Positions 43,244 to 52,354 of a stretch of DNA of 64,000 nt are shown here, one piece after another. The position numbers and the translations under genes are program-made. This stretch comes from Glaciecola amylolytica (GTDB lineage: Bacteria > Bacteroidota > Bacteroidia > Flavobacteriales_D > Crocinitomicaceae), in contig CP034120.1 in assembly GCA_003856375.1 (NCBI GenBank), forward strand, positions 4,087,501 through 4,151,500, read 5' to 3'. Every line of letters begins with the position of its first letter. The first letter of the stretch is position 1. The notes below the pieces were generated by a model. The model had not been told where the DNA came from, ran no database searches, and saw only the letters and a list, made by a program, of their open reading frames with translations.

Positions 43244-45502
43244 TTAAGGCTCCGCGCGCAACTGTTCGAAAACGCTCACATATTCCTGCAATTTTTCAAA
43301 TAATCCTTTCAAATCAGCGGGGATGGCCTGCGGAAACAATTTCTTAATTTGTGCAACTCCACCGTTGGCTGCCTTTTCTGCGCCCGCTTTATCTCCGGCA
43401 GCGAATCTTTCCGCCATTAATTTCATGCTCTGGTTTACAATCGCTACCGCCATCATCCGTTTGTGGTTCATATCCAGCGTCATGTCCAGCAAACCGGTTG
43501 CCGTACTCCATTCCGGATGCAGTTCCTTCTCTACCACTTTTTGCTTTTTACTCACCGGATCCGTGTAAGTCATGCGCGCAACGACTTTTTGCTGCTCGAT
43601 TGCCGGAGTAGAATTGATAATATCCATTTTCACCAAAGCCATTTTTTGCAGGCCCGGAAATAAATGATCGATATCAACAGTGACTTTTCCTGCATTTACG
43701 TTAGCATTTTCATAGCCCAATAACTGGCGGTAAACAATCTGATCGTTGAATAATATTTCCAGTTTTACATCTGTTCCAATCGGATCAATTGCACCGTCAA
43801 AGGTTTTGAGAAATGCCTGACTGTAATGAGAAGGGTCGCCCGCCATCTGCATCGTTCCTCCGCCAATAGTTGCCAGTTGTTCCAGCAAAGCGGCGTTGTA
43901 ATCATAACCAACTCCGATTGCTGAAATCTGCAAACCTTTTGTGGCATAGCTTTTTGCCAGATTGATGGAAAGCTCAGGTTCGTCGCCACCATATCCGTCC
44001 GATAATAAAACCAGGCGATTCACCATGTTCGGTTTTTTATTGGCTTCCAATTGTTTGAGTCCTTCCTCAAAACCAATGGAAATGTTCGTTCCTTCGCGCG
44101 GCTGCAGTGCGCGGATAACATCACAAATGGCAGCTTTATCCGTTACAAACTGAGAAGGTAGAACCTTGTACAAATTGTCATCGAAAGCAACAATACCGAT
44201 GCGGTCTTGTGGAGTCAAACGACCAATGAATTCAATCAAGGTGTTTTTCAGCAATTCCAATCTGTTTTCATTCGACATCGAACCGGATACGTCGATCACA
44301 AAGAAGAGGTTTTTAGGAATGTACGCTTTTTTGTTTTTGGCATTCACTTTAAAACCAACTTCCAAAACGGCCTCTTTGGAGGAAGCGTTGAATTTGTTTC
44401 CCCATTTTAGAAACAGATCCACTTCATTATCGCTTGAAGGATATTGAGCAGTCACGAAATCATTCACATTCAAAGCCACCAGATCTTTTACGCGGGGAAT
44501 AAAAGATTCGATGTTTTCCAATCGTGGATCAGGAGTGTAGTGAATCGTTTTGCTCATGGTCGCGAAACCTTTCATTCTGCTTAAATCAAATGCCTCAGCA
44601 TCGCGCTGAAAGGTAAAGTCAACCACATATTTTGTTTTCAGGGGAAGCATAAAAACAACTTTACCCTGTGCGTCGGTTTTCCCTTTGTATTTAATGGATC
44701 CACCAACTGTTTTTATATAAACGGGTTCATTAGCAATAGTCTCACCGTTTTTGCGAATTGTTAAGCTGACTTGTGCATGCGAGCTGCTTGGCTTGATTCC
44801 GGCCGGAATAGTTTGAACAGTATATTTTCCGGTTTTTGTTTCGGTGAATGCCTTTTTCTCATACGTGATGAATGTTGTTCGGGCAATGGCTTCGTTCCCA
44901 AAATCGGCCCAGTCCATGGAAGGAATCTCCGCCACATCGATTTCATAATCGTTTTTGTTGGGAACCATAAAAATACATTCTCCCAGAGAGTTGGTCGTTC
45001 CTGTAAACTGTTCTGCCAGTTTAAAACAAGTCAAACTAACCGGAATATTTGCCTGAGGTTTGTTTTCCCGGTCTTTCAAGACCACTTTCAAGACGCAGTG
45101 AGAAGCATCTGGCGGAGTCATGGACGGAATTTTCTGAGGTGTTTTTTTGAAGGAAATGGTAGATCTGTCTGGTAAAATCCGGTTTTCCCGTTCCCAGACT
45201 TCGAGATCATATGTTAAATGATTCCGTGCGTTTCCCTTGCCTCCGGCTTCAACCCACAAACAGTTCGTCATATCACCAACCGATCCGATCCAGAGTTCTC
45301 CATGGTCGAAAACCATATCGAGAATACCTGCCGCATTGGTTTTCTTTTCAATACGTTCGAAAGTGGTTGCTTCAACAAAACGCACAGAGAGATTTCCTGC
45401 CGCCTGATTTTGATTATTTACTACCTGTAAATGATAGTTGATCTGAGCATTGGCAATGGGTATGCAGCATATCGCTGCCAACAGAAGTCGAAAGGGTTTC
45501 AT
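43244..45502 (-). CDS. secreted VWA-domain protein
   Basis: 752 aa from ATG 45502 (MKPFRLLLAAICCIPIANAQ, signal peptide). Repeated beta-sandwich segments (about 20-370) precede the VWA domain near 395-560, whose MIDAS motif is visible: FVIDVSGSMSNE, then a later Thr and LLSDGYGGDEPEL. The C-terminal about 150 residues show a helical scaffold-like text. VWA proteins usually bind metal-dependent ligands at the surface. The spacer to LemA/DUF2207 is short. Confidence 0.88.
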   Translation of the reverse strand: MKPFRLLLAAICCIPIANAQINYHLQVVNNQNQAAGNLSVRFVEATTFERIEKKTNAAGILDMVFDHGELWIGSVGDMTNCLWVEAGGKGNARNHLTYDLEVWERENRILPDRSTISFKKTPQKIPSMTPPDASHCVLKVVLKDRENKPQANIPVSLTCFKLAEQFTGTTNSLGECIFMVPNKNDYEIDVAEIPSMDWADFGNEAIARTTFITYEKKAFTETKTGKYTVQTIPAGIKPSSSHAQVSLTIRKNGETIANEPVYIKTVGGSIKYKGKTDAQGKVVFMLPLKTKYVVDFTFQRDAEAFDLSRMKGFATMSKTIHYTPDPRLENIESFIPRVKDLVALNVNDFVTAQYPSSDNEVDLFLKWGNKFNASSKEAVLEVGFKVNAKNKKAYIPKNLFFVIDVSGSMSNENRLELLKNTLIEFIGRLTPQDRIGIVAFDDNLYKVLPSQFVTDKAAICDVIRALQPREGTNISIGFEEGLKQLEANKKPNMVNRLVLLSDGYGGDEPELSINLAKSYATKGLQISAIGVGYDYNAALLEQLATIGGGTMQMAGDPSHYSQAFLKTFDGAIDPIGTDVKLEILFNDQIVYRQLLGYENANVNAGKVTVDIDHLFPGLQKMALVKMDIINSTPAIEQQKVVARMTYTDPVSKKQKVVEKELHPEWSTATGLLDMTLDMNHKRMMAVAIVNQSMKLMAERFAAGDKAGAEKAANGGVAQIKKLFPQAIPADLKGLFEKLQEYVSVFEQLRAEP

Positions 45503-45584
45503 AAGCTTGAACAATTGGGTTTGTATACTTCAAACTCCGGATTTTGAATTCGTTACATTTTCCGGCAAAAGTAAAAAGACGGAT

Positions 45585-47324
45585 TTACCAGCCACCACCT
45601 CCGCCGCCTCCGCCACCACCACCTGAAAATCCACCTCCGCCGGAGAAAGAACCTCCGGATGAAGAGCTTGGTGGAATAGAAGATGAAGAGATTACGGAAG
45701 AAAAAGAATTTGAATTGAAGTGAGAGAATCCATACATACCCATTCCTAAGTACCAATACCCAGCCATTCCATAACCGGTTTGCAATTCAACAGGATTGAA
45801 TTGACCTTCCCATTCTTTGGCCAATCCCAAAACAATGGCAAAGGGTAGAAGCCGCTCGAATGTCTCAAAATTCAAATCGGGAGGATTGTTAAATTGAATG
45901 CGTTTTTTATCCGCATATTCGATGAATAATTTCAAACCAAGAATGTGATCCATGATTTTTCTTCCTTCAGGAGTAGGCTGCTCAAATAAATAACCGAAAA
46001 GAATGGTGAGCCCAAACCCCAAAACAGCCATAATTGCTATGATGATGTAGGAACCGCCAAATAATAGTTTGATTCCAAATGCAGTAAGTATAAAAAGAAA
46101 CAGAAACAGGTATTGTGTTCCGTTAATTCGCGAATTAAATGTGCGGTATTTTTCCTGATGACTTTGTGTAATATTGGTTTCCAAATCATCCATACCCTTT
46201 TTTATGGTCGCATTGAAAGTGTTTTCGTAGAAAGAAAAAGAATCTTTATTAGAGAAAAAGGCCTGATATACCTGGTTTTCAGCAGAAGTTAAATCTTGCT
46301 TTGGGTTATCGGTTTTCGTAAAAGTAAATTTCGTTGCACCGTGTACACTTTCTTGCTTGATTTTCATCCAACCTTTCGCCCCTAATGAAGCAATTTGTCC
46401 GGTGAAAGCCGTTGATGTAACGATTCCTCTATTCATTACTGCATAAACATCTGCGGGTGAAAACCCTTCCGGGGCGTCATATTGCGGCATGATTGTTCCG
46501 GGTTTTGGATCACGGCCGTATTTCGACCACAACCAGGTATTTCGGATGAGCAAAAAGATGACCATGAAACCAAGTAATACCCACAAAGCATGGCTTTTTA
46601 TCCAATAGATGAAATTCTCAAAATCAGTAGGGTAAATCAGTTGTTTTTTATCCCAGGATGCAGCAAAGGTCAATCCCTCAAAACTGTTTAAAGGAGCTGT
46701 TGTCTTATAAACCAATTCATTATCCAAAACCTGAGTCACGGAGAAATTTTTTCCGGATGCCCCGCTTTCTCCGGTGTAAGCCGTAAATCGTTTGAATTTA
46801 ATTCCTTTAGGCAATTGCACGGTCGCACGTAAGGAATCTACTGAAAATACCCAGCCGTTTCCGTTGGTGTTCCAATACAATTCATCCATGTTATTCAAAA
46901 AACGCAAGACGTGATTCACCTCGTAAGTGAACTCATAACTGTGTTTCCCGACGGATAAGCTTGTTTCTTTGCTTCCGAAATAAGTTCGGATTCCATTGTC
47001 CATATTTTCAGTGTGATAATCCTCTGTTTCTCCGTCTCGCTTGAGGGAAATGAACTTGAAATCCACATTTGTTCTTCCACCCTGATAATCATAACTTAAG
47101 GGAATATCGCGGTAAATACCATGATTGATTTGATCCAAATCACAGTAGATCGTAATGCGTTCCGTGATACGCATACTGCAATTTTTCTTGACCTGATAGG
47201 TTGCATCAAAATAAATAATCCGTTCATTTTCCTGCTCTTGAGCATGTGTCTTTACCCCGAAAAGAAGGAATAGTCCCAGAAAAACGGATTGGAGAAGCTT
47301 AGCCGACGGTATTTGGAATAACAT
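45585..47324 (-). CDS. DUF2207 membrane protein with Gly-rich tail
   Basis: 579 aa from ATG 47324 (MLFQIPSAKLLQSVFLGLFLL), a signal-like helix. The long ORF start (47501) lies in lemA on the same strand and is rejected. A beta-domain with INHGIYRDIPL, then a membrane helix (about 240-265; ALWVLLGFMVIFLLI), then hydrophobic helices near 400-445 and a cytosolic region. The tail is Ser then Gly-rich (SGGGGFSGGGGGGGGGGGW). DUF2207 is typically next to LemA. Role unknown. Confidence 0.85.
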   Translation of the reverse strand: MLFQIPSAKLLQSVFLGLFLLFGVKTHAQEQENERIIYFDATYQVKKNCSMRITERITIYCDLDQINHGIYRDIPLSYDYQGGRTNVDFKFISLKRDGETEDYHTENMDNGIRTYFGSKETSLSVGKHSYEFTYEVNHVLRFLNNMDELYWNTNGNGWVFSVDSLRATVQLPKGIKFKRFTAYTGESGASGKNFSVTQVLDNELVYKTTAPLNSFEGLTFAASWDKKQLIYPTDFENFIYWIKSHALWVLLGFMVIFLLIRNTWLWSKYGRDPKPGTIMPQYDAPEGFSPADVYAVMNRGIVTSTAFTGQIASLGAKGWMKIKQESVHGATKFTFTKTDNPKQDLTSAENQVYQAFFSNKDSFSFYENTFNATIKKGMDDLETNITQSHQEKYRTFNSRINGTQYLFLFLFILTAFGIKLLFGGSYIIIAIMAVLGFGLTILFGYLFEQPTPEGRKIMDHILGLKLFIEYADKKRIQFNNPPDLNFETFERLLPFAIVLGLAKEWEGQFNPVELQTGYGMAGYWYLGMGMYGFSHFNSNSFSSVISSSSIPPSSSSGGSFSGGGGFSGGGGGGGGGGGW

Positions 47325-47826
47325 GATGTTGTGAGTTTGCTTGAACATAATTGCGTTTGATATGTTTCCCTCTTTGAACGAACCAGGAATATGGAATTTT
47401 TTCCTGAAGGGAATTATATGCTTCCACAGCACCATTGTAGAATTGGCGGGAGTAAAGCAGGTGATTTTCGGTTTCTGTAATTTGATGAAGCAGTTTTTCA
47501 AAACTTTGATCTGCTTTCAAATCCGGGTAAGCTTCTTTGATGAGGTTGATTTTATTCAGAATTTGTGGGAAATCGTCTGTTTTATCCCAAATTCCGGTGC
47601 GCTTTTGAGCCAGTTCTTCCAATAATACCGCTTCGTGTTTGGCATAACCGGAGGCAATCTGAACCAATTTTGGAATCAATTCGTGGCGTTTGAGCAATTG
47701 CACATCCATGTCGGCAAAAGAAGATTCCACCAAATTGCGTGCGCCGATCAATTGATTATTGAAAACCACCGACAAAACGATGATCAGAATCAGGACAAGG
47801 GCAATAATGAGAATGTAAACGAGCAT
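47299..47826 (-). CDS. lemA: LemA family protein
   Basis: 175 aa. N-terminal membrane helix (3-24), then the coiled-coil LemA bundle (NNQLIGARNLVESSFADMDVQLLKRHELIPKLVQIASG). Conserved RHELIPKLV is seen. It overlaps the DUF2207 start by 26 bp, so the two are coupled, as in many bacteria. Function poorly known; a membrane scaffold is inferred. Confidence 0.92.
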   Translation of the reverse strand: MLVYILIIALVLILIIVLSVVFNNQLIGARNLVESSFADMDVQLLKRHELIPKLVQIASGYAKHEAVLLEELAQKRTGIWDKTDDFPQILNKINLIKEAYPDLKADQSFEKLLHQITETENHLLYSRQFYNGAVEAYNSLQEKIPYSWFVQRGKHIKRNYVQANSQHHVIPNTVG

Positions 47827-47853
47827 TTTTTAGGTGAAAGTAAGCATTGAGAT

Positions 47854-47985
47854 TTAAAGTTCAATCTCTTTCATCCCGCATTTCTCACAACCAGCCTGTT
47901 TCTTGCGTTTGGAGGTCAATACAAACCTGCGAACAAGATAGAAACCTGCCCCAAGAATTGCCAATATGACCAGAATCGTTTGCAT
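47854..47985 (-). CDS. FeoB-associated Cys-rich membrane protein
   Basis: 43 aa from ATG 47985 (MQTILVILAILGAGFYL). A single helix followed by a Lys-rich patch and CEKCG. Its ATG overlaps the feoB TAA (TAATG), so coupled. Such proteins are common behind feoB; perhaps the Cys pair binds iron. Confidence 0.82.
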   Translation of the reverse strand: MQTILVILAILGAGFYLVRRFVLTSKRKKQAGCEKCGMKEIEL

Positions 47986-49931
47986 TACTTGAAAAGATTG
48001 TATGTAATGTATGCTCCAAGGTACGCCAAAAAGCCCATATAACCAAGCTGAACCATCGGCCACTTCCAGGATTTTGTTTCACGTTTTACCACCGCCAGAG
48101 TAGCCATACATTGCATCGCAAACACATAGAAAACCAATAAAGAAAGCCCGCTTGCGAGTGTGTAAGTTGCTGTGCCGTCAGCGCGTTTTTGAGCTTTCAG
48201 CTTGTCCATCAATTGAGTCGGATCATCGTCCACGTCATGAACAGAATAAATCGTTGCTAAAGATCCCACAAAAACCTCGCGTGCTGCAAAGGAAGTGAGC
48301 AGGGAAATGCCCATTTTCCAGTCATAACCCAAAGGTTCGATTACCGGTTCGATGAATTTCCCCATGTGACCCATGTAAGAATGTTCCAGCTTCGTAGAAG
48401 CTACCTGAGTTTCGTATTCGGCCATTGCTTCTTCTGTTTTTGCAAGGGGAACAGGGATTTCTTTCGCGTATTTCTCCATGTCGTCTCCCGGACCGAAACT
48501 TGCCAGAGCCCAAAGAATAATGGAAATAGCCAAAATGATTTTCCCGGCATCGAACACGAAAATTTTCACTTTTTCAAAGACTTCAATCCCCACATTTCCC
48601 CAACGCGGAGTTTTGTAAGCAGGCATTTCCAGTAGAAATACACTTAGTTCCTTCTTTTTGAAAAATTGTTTGATCACCCATGCCACAAGCAAAGCAGAAA
48701 CGATTCCAAGCAGGTAAAGCCCGAAGAGAACAAGGCCCTGGAGGTTTAAAAAGTTGAATACGAGTTTGTTTGGAATGACCAGAGAAATCAGAAGCGTGTA
48801 AACCGGCAGACGGGCAGAACAACTGATCAAAGGAGCGACTAAAATGGTTGTCAAACGTTCTTGCCACGAGCTGATCGTTCGCGTCGCCATAATTCCGGGA
48901 ATAGCACAAGCCGCGCTTGAAAGGAGTGGAACAACGCTTTTTCCGTTCAAGCCGAAAGGCCGCATCAATTTGTCCGTAATGAAAACAACGCGTGCCATGT
49001 AGCCGGTTTCTTCCAAAATGGAAAGCATGAAGAAAAGCAATCCGATTTGAGGAATGAAGATCAATACTCCACCGATTCCGGGAATGACTCCGTCAACGAT
49101 GAGTGAAGTGAAAATTCCTTCAGGCATGATTTCTCCCAGCCAGGAAGCCAGAGAGGAAGTTCCCAGATCGATCCAATCCATCGGGTAGGAGGCAAGCGTG
49201 AAAACGACCTGGAAAATGATCATTAGAAGAACCAGAAAAATGAGGTATCCGAATACCGGATGAACCAGCCATTTGTCGATTTTATTTGAAAAGGATTCTT
49301 CCTGTTTTTTCTTCTTTACAACATTGAACACAAGTGTTTTTATCCGCTCGAAGCGCTCGTTTGTATCTTGCATCTGACCTGCCAGATCTTCTTTGTCTAT
49401 CAGGGAATTCGGTTGGAATGTTTCACGGGAAACGGCTTCTTCTGCCATCCATTCCTTTAATTCCGAAAGTCCGGTTCCGATTCGTGCATTGGTGCGAATG
49501 ATCCGCGCCTCAGGGAAAGCTTCCTGCAATCGGTCGGTATTTAATTCAAAACCATTTCGCGAAGCAACATCCGTCATATTCAGGACCAAAGCGGTTGGCA
49601 AACCGAGGTCGTAAATCTGAGTAAATAGTAAAAGATTACGTTCCAGATTGGTGCTGTCTAATACAACAGCCACTTTTTCGGGGAAATTTTTGTTGGTTCG
49701 ATCTGAAATAACGGAGTAAACAACTTCTTCGTCTTTACTGCGTGGATAGATGCTGTAAGTTCCCGGAAAGTCAATGATTTCGATTTCTGTACCGGAAACC
49801 GTCAGATAACCGGAATGTTTGTCTACCGTTACGCCGGGAAAGTTTCCGACATGTTGTCTTAAACCTGTAAGCCGGTTAAAAAGAGAACTTTTTCCGGTAT
49901 TCGGATTTCCAAAGAGGGCAATTTTTTTCAT
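47985..49931 (-). CDS. feoB: ferrous iron transport protein B
   Basis: 648 aa membrane permease with an N-terminal GTPase (GNPNTGKSSLFNRLTG as P-loop; DFPGTYS; LNMTD) and a C-terminal polytopic part with two Gate-type domains (about 270-630). Imports Fe2+. It directly follows feoA and is followed by the small Cys protein. Length is a little short for FeoB but in range for Bacteroidota. Confidence 0.96.
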   Translation of the reverse strand: MKKIALFGNPNTGKSSLFNRLTGLRQHVGNFPGVTVDKHSGYLTVSGTEIEIIDFPGTYSIYPRSKDEEVVYSVISDRTNKNFPEKVAVVLDSTNLERNLLLFTQIYDLGLPTALVLNMTDVASRNGFELNTDRLQEAFPEARIIRTNARIGTGLSELKEWMAEEAVSRETFQPNSLIDKEDLAGQMQDTNERFERIKTLVFNVVKKKKQEESFSNKIDKWLVHPVFGYLIFLVLLMIIFQVVFTLASYPMDWIDLGTSSLASWLGEIMPEGIFTSLIVDGVIPGIGGVLIFIPQIGLLFFMLSILEETGYMARVVFITDKLMRPFGLNGKSVVPLLSSAACAIPGIMATRTISSWQERLTTILVAPLISCSARLPVYTLLISLVIPNKLVFNFLNLQGLVLFGLYLLGIVSALLVAWVIKQFFKKKELSVFLLEMPAYKTPRWGNVGIEVFEKVKIFVFDAGKIILAISIILWALASFGPGDDMEKYAKEIPVPLAKTEEAMAEYETQVASTKLEHSYMGHMGKFIEPVIEPLGYDWKMGISLLTSFAAREVFVGSLATIYSVHDVDDDPTQLMDKLKAQKRADGTATYTLASGLSLLVFYVFAMQCMATLAVVKRETKSWKWPMVQLGYMGFLAYLGAYITYNLFK

Positions 49932-50150
49932 CTATTCTACTTCAATCAAAATCGCTTCGGAAAGCCTCATGGATAAAACATATCCTGAAATATCTACTGC
50001 GATCGGATCTCCAAAAGGAGCTTTAAACAGCACTTCAACTTCTTTACCTGCGTAAAGCCCCATTTCCAGGAGTTTTGGTTTGAGCTCACTTTCCACGATA
50101 CCCAATATCTTCGTTTTTTGATTCAATGGAATCTGCGCAAGTGTTTTCAT
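49932..50150 (-). CDS. feoA: ferrous iron transport protein A
   Basis: 72-aa SH3-like domain from ATG 50150 (MKTLAQIPLNQ); the longer ORF start is rejected because it spoils the compact FeoA length. LLEMGLYAGKEVEVL and PFGDPIAVDISGY are typical. It assists FeoB and abuts its ATG. Confidence 0.92.
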   Translation of the reverse strand: MKTLAQIPLNQKTKILGIVESELKPKLLEMGLYAGKEVEVLFKAPFGDPIAVDISGYVLSMRLSEAILIEVE

Positions 50151-50237
50151 GGGAAACAATTTGTTGTTGAAATTCTCTGAAGCTACAAAATTAGTCGAAG
50201 AAGGCGGTTCTCCCAATACCGAATTTGCGGTATATCC

Positions 50238-50447
50238 TTAGTTTGCGGATTTTAAATCGTCCAGAATCTTCTGAACATCATTTTCGGTCGAAGTCAGTTT
50301 GCTTTTACAAAGCTGAATCAACTCGGCAGCGCGCTTCACTTTCTCCGAAAGCAGGTCCACAGAAATCTCTCCGGATTCAATGTCCGCAATGATTTGCTGC
50401 AATTCTTCGTATGCCTGCTCGTATGTCAGTTGCTGTTCTTTCACCAA
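50238..50447 (-). CDS. xseB: exodeoxyribonuclease VII small subunit (non-ATG start)
   Basis: 69 aa. Helical hairpin with TYEQAYEELQQIIADIESGE and LLSEKVKRAAELIQLCKSKL, standard for XseB. It partners XseA to degrade single-stranded DNA. Only TTG (50447) or GTG (50444) is available as start; a TAA closes the frame a few codons upstream. Normally xseB directly follows xseA; here xseA is 3.8 kb away, with an island between. The TTG/GTG start fits loss of the original 5' end. Confidence 0.9.
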   Translation of the reverse strand: MVKEQQLTYEQAYEELQQIIADIESGEISVDLLSEKVKRAAELIQLCKSKLTSTENDVQKILDDLKSAN

Positions 50448-50506
50448 ACGAATTTACGGAAAAATAATTTAATTGCTTTGGCGGATTCAGACTTCCCCCC
50501 TTTGGA

Positions 50507-50526
50507 GCACGGCAGACGCATCTAAA
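50507..50526. repeat. left inverted repeat of the island
   Basis: GCACGGCAGACGCATCTAAA; its complement-related partner is at 54024-54043 (18/20). It is followed by an imperfect hairpin (50523-50546, loop CTAA) and preceded by CCCCCCTTTGGA. Confidence 0.8.
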
Positions 50527-50566
50527 TCATCGCTAACGATGGTTTAATTAATTAAAATTGAATGAA

Positions 50567-50749
50567 ATGAAACTTACAGAAGAACAGGAACAAAGTGCTG
50601 CTAAATATAGGGAGCGGGAAGCACGTAGAAATGAAAAGGCATCCGAAATGATGTCCCTTTTAAAAGGATTTACGTATTCGGATGCCAAGTCTGTAATATC
50701 TCAATTACAAAGAGATCTTGAGTCTATATCTGTAGTTATTATTGATTAG
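50567..50749 (+). CDS. island small protein, unknown
   Basis: 60 aa from ATG 50567 (the TTG nine bases earlier is not preferred). Helical and charged (KYREREARRNEKASEMM), with no motif I recognise. It ends 11 nt into a convergent small gene. First gene inside the island's left repeat. Confidence 0.5.
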   Translation: MKLTEEQEQSAAKYREREARRNEKASEMMSLLKGFTYSDAKSVISQLQRDLESISVVIID

Positions 50750-50918
50750 ACTCCTTGAATTTATGAAACAACTGGAACTCCAGTATTAAATCTCTATTCG
50801 TGATATCGGTCATATACTTCATGAATAATTCTAAATTATCATCTGCTTCAATTTTAAATAGTTCATTGAAGTCATTTTTGGCTTGCTCAATGTAGGATTT
50901 CTGATCTTGAAATTTCAT
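50739..50918 (-). CDS. island small helical protein, unknown
   Basis: 59 aa (MKFQDQKSYIEQAKNDFNEL...). No match recognised. Convergent with and overlapping the previous gene by 11 nt. Codons and AT content fit the island. Call from ORF integrity only. Confidence 0.45.
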   Translation of the reverse strand: MKFQDQKSYIEQAKNDFNELFKIEADDNLELFMKYMTDITNRDLILEFQLFHKFKESNQ

Positions 50919-50953
50919 GTTTCAGTGAATTAAAGTGAGAAGCGAATATAGTA

Positions 50954-51406
50954 TTATTCCTCTTTTTTCTGAAGGTACGGGCTGAATATGTAGTATTTCA
51001 CTCCGCTATCCAAGAACGATTTACTTTTGCTTGCATCTCCCAGTTGGAGATAATCATACGTGTATGTCTTTAAGTCACCATCTTTACCAACTTCCGGTTG
51101 TCCTTCCATCACATCAGCAAGAAAATCTTTCATCTCCTCGAACTTCTCTTTATTTGGAAGCAAAATCATTACTCCGTCATCAGATATTCTGCACTCAGTA
51201 ACATCCCATTTATAGGTATTACTGTATTTATCACTTCGTAATGGGAATAACGGAATTATAGTTTTTTCAAAGTAGTCAATAGCTGCCTGCTTGTCACCGG
51301 AACCAGCTCCAGCAACATCTACAATTGTGTTGAATACCGCCAATACATCTTGGCTAAAAGATACTGATGTAATCATCAGTGAAATTGATAGGATTAGTTT
51401 TTTCAT
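50954..51406 (-). CDS. secreted island protein, unknown
   Basis: 150 aa with signal peptide (MKKLILSISLMITSVSFSQ). The mature part is acidic with no known motif (FEKTIIPLFPLRSDKYSNTY). One of three small genes in a row on this strand. Confidence 0.6.
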   Translation of the reverse strand: MKKLILSISLMITSVSFSQDVLAVFNTIVDVAGAGSGDKQAAIDYFEKTIIPLFPLRSDKYSNTYKWDVTECRISDDGVMILLPNKEKFEEMKDFLADVMEGQPEVGKDGDLKTYTYDYLQLGDASKSKSFLDSGVKYYIFSPYLQKKEE

Positions 51407-51426
51407 GTGTTTTTTAGTTTATAGAT

Positions 51427-51630
51427 TTACTTTTTAATTTTTCTCCAAATAAAGCCTACACCTAAGATTAATAACACTGTAAATGCCCCTTTAATTAATC
51501 CAGATAATGAATTGTTGGCTACTATATTCGCATCCTTTCGAGATAGATTGTTTAGTATAAATGGAGCAATGATGATTAATAAGATTATTATCCCTAGTGT
51601 AATGAGCAAGTTTTTCAGTTTTCTATCCAT
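51427..51630 (-). CDS. small membrane protein with two helices, unknown
   Basis: 67 aa, two hydrophobic segments (about 8-29 and 42-63). Its start overlaps the end of the next gene upstream by 8 bp, so they are coupled. Confidence 0.55.
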   Translation of the reverse strand: MDRKLKNLLITLGIIILLIIIAPFILNNLSRKDANIVANNSLSGLIKGAFTVLLILGVGFIWRKIKK

Positions 51631-51958
51631 TGTTGTAGGTGCTTTTATTCTTTTTCAAATAGTGCTCAACACTTTGAAATAGATTCACAATAAGCATCAT
51701 TCCAATGAATGACAATGAACCTACAATAAGCACCCTCCATATATTCATAGTATCACTTCTACGAATAGGCGTTGAATATCCATATTCTATGAATCTTTGG
51801 TTTTCCTTCTTTCGTAATTGATAGGCATCATAGTTTATTTCCCGGCTCTTCCCATTAGAATATTCGTAATACTTGTGATCCGGATTCTCATAAGCATAAA
51901 GTAGTCCAAACAGAGTAGCAGCTATGAAGGACACTGCAATTTTCATTGAAAGCTTCAT
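51623..51958 (-). CDS. membrane protein, unknown
   Basis: 111 aa with hydrophobic segments near 6-25 and 70-92. It overlaps the 67-aa gene. No family recognised. The trio 51.0-51.9 kb may be one transcript. Confidence 0.55.
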   Translation of the reverse strand: MKLSMKIAVSFIAATLFGLLYAYENPDHKYYEYSNGKSREINYDAYQLRKKENQRFIEYGYSTPIRRSDTMNIWRVLIVGSLSFIGMMLIVNLFQSVEHYLKKNKSTYNNG

Positions 51959-52006
51959 AAGTTAAAAGCTCTCCAGTTCCAAAAGAGTGATTAGTTGAAA
52001 ATAGCA

Positions 52007-52159
52007 GGGCGTGGAACCGAAGATCTCATTCACCTGATCGAAGCGTCGCCAAACGCTTTAGGACAGAACAAGATAACAGCCCCACGCCCACAATGATGTG
52101 TCGAGGAAAACTGCGAATCCTGTTTGTGTCCTTTGAATTATTGGCGATATTTCGATCAG
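52007..52159. ncRNA. strongly structured element with crossing stems, unknown class
   Basis: Stem A: GGGCGTGG (52007-52014) with CCACGCCC (52082-52089). Stem B: CTGATCGAA (52034-52042) with TTCGATCAG (52151-52159), continued by TCGCCAA (52046-52052) with TTGGCGA (52141-52147). Inside: AGGACA/TGTCCT (52060-52065 with 52127-52132) and AAGCGT/ACGCTT (52041-52058, competing). A and B cross, so they form a pseudoknot or two alternative states. No ORF. RNA, or an IS-related DNA structure, is possible. The strand is undetermined. Confidence 0.55.
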
Positions 52160-52354
52160 ACAAACAAGGCTTACGCCTACTTATATGTAATTGGCTGTAA
52201 AAGTAAGAAAATCAAATTGGTTACGCTTTCAGTATTTACCACATTTATAACCATTCTGCACACATAACAATCCACTCATCATTCTCAAATTCCATTAGCA
52301 TTCATTCTTGTTACATTGCTATTTCGGAAGGATTCTACAGGAAAGCTCACCACT

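Noticed and set aside
49419-49434. parS-like TGTTTCACGGGAAACG
   Set aside because: The central CACGTG is broken; inside feoB coding DNA.
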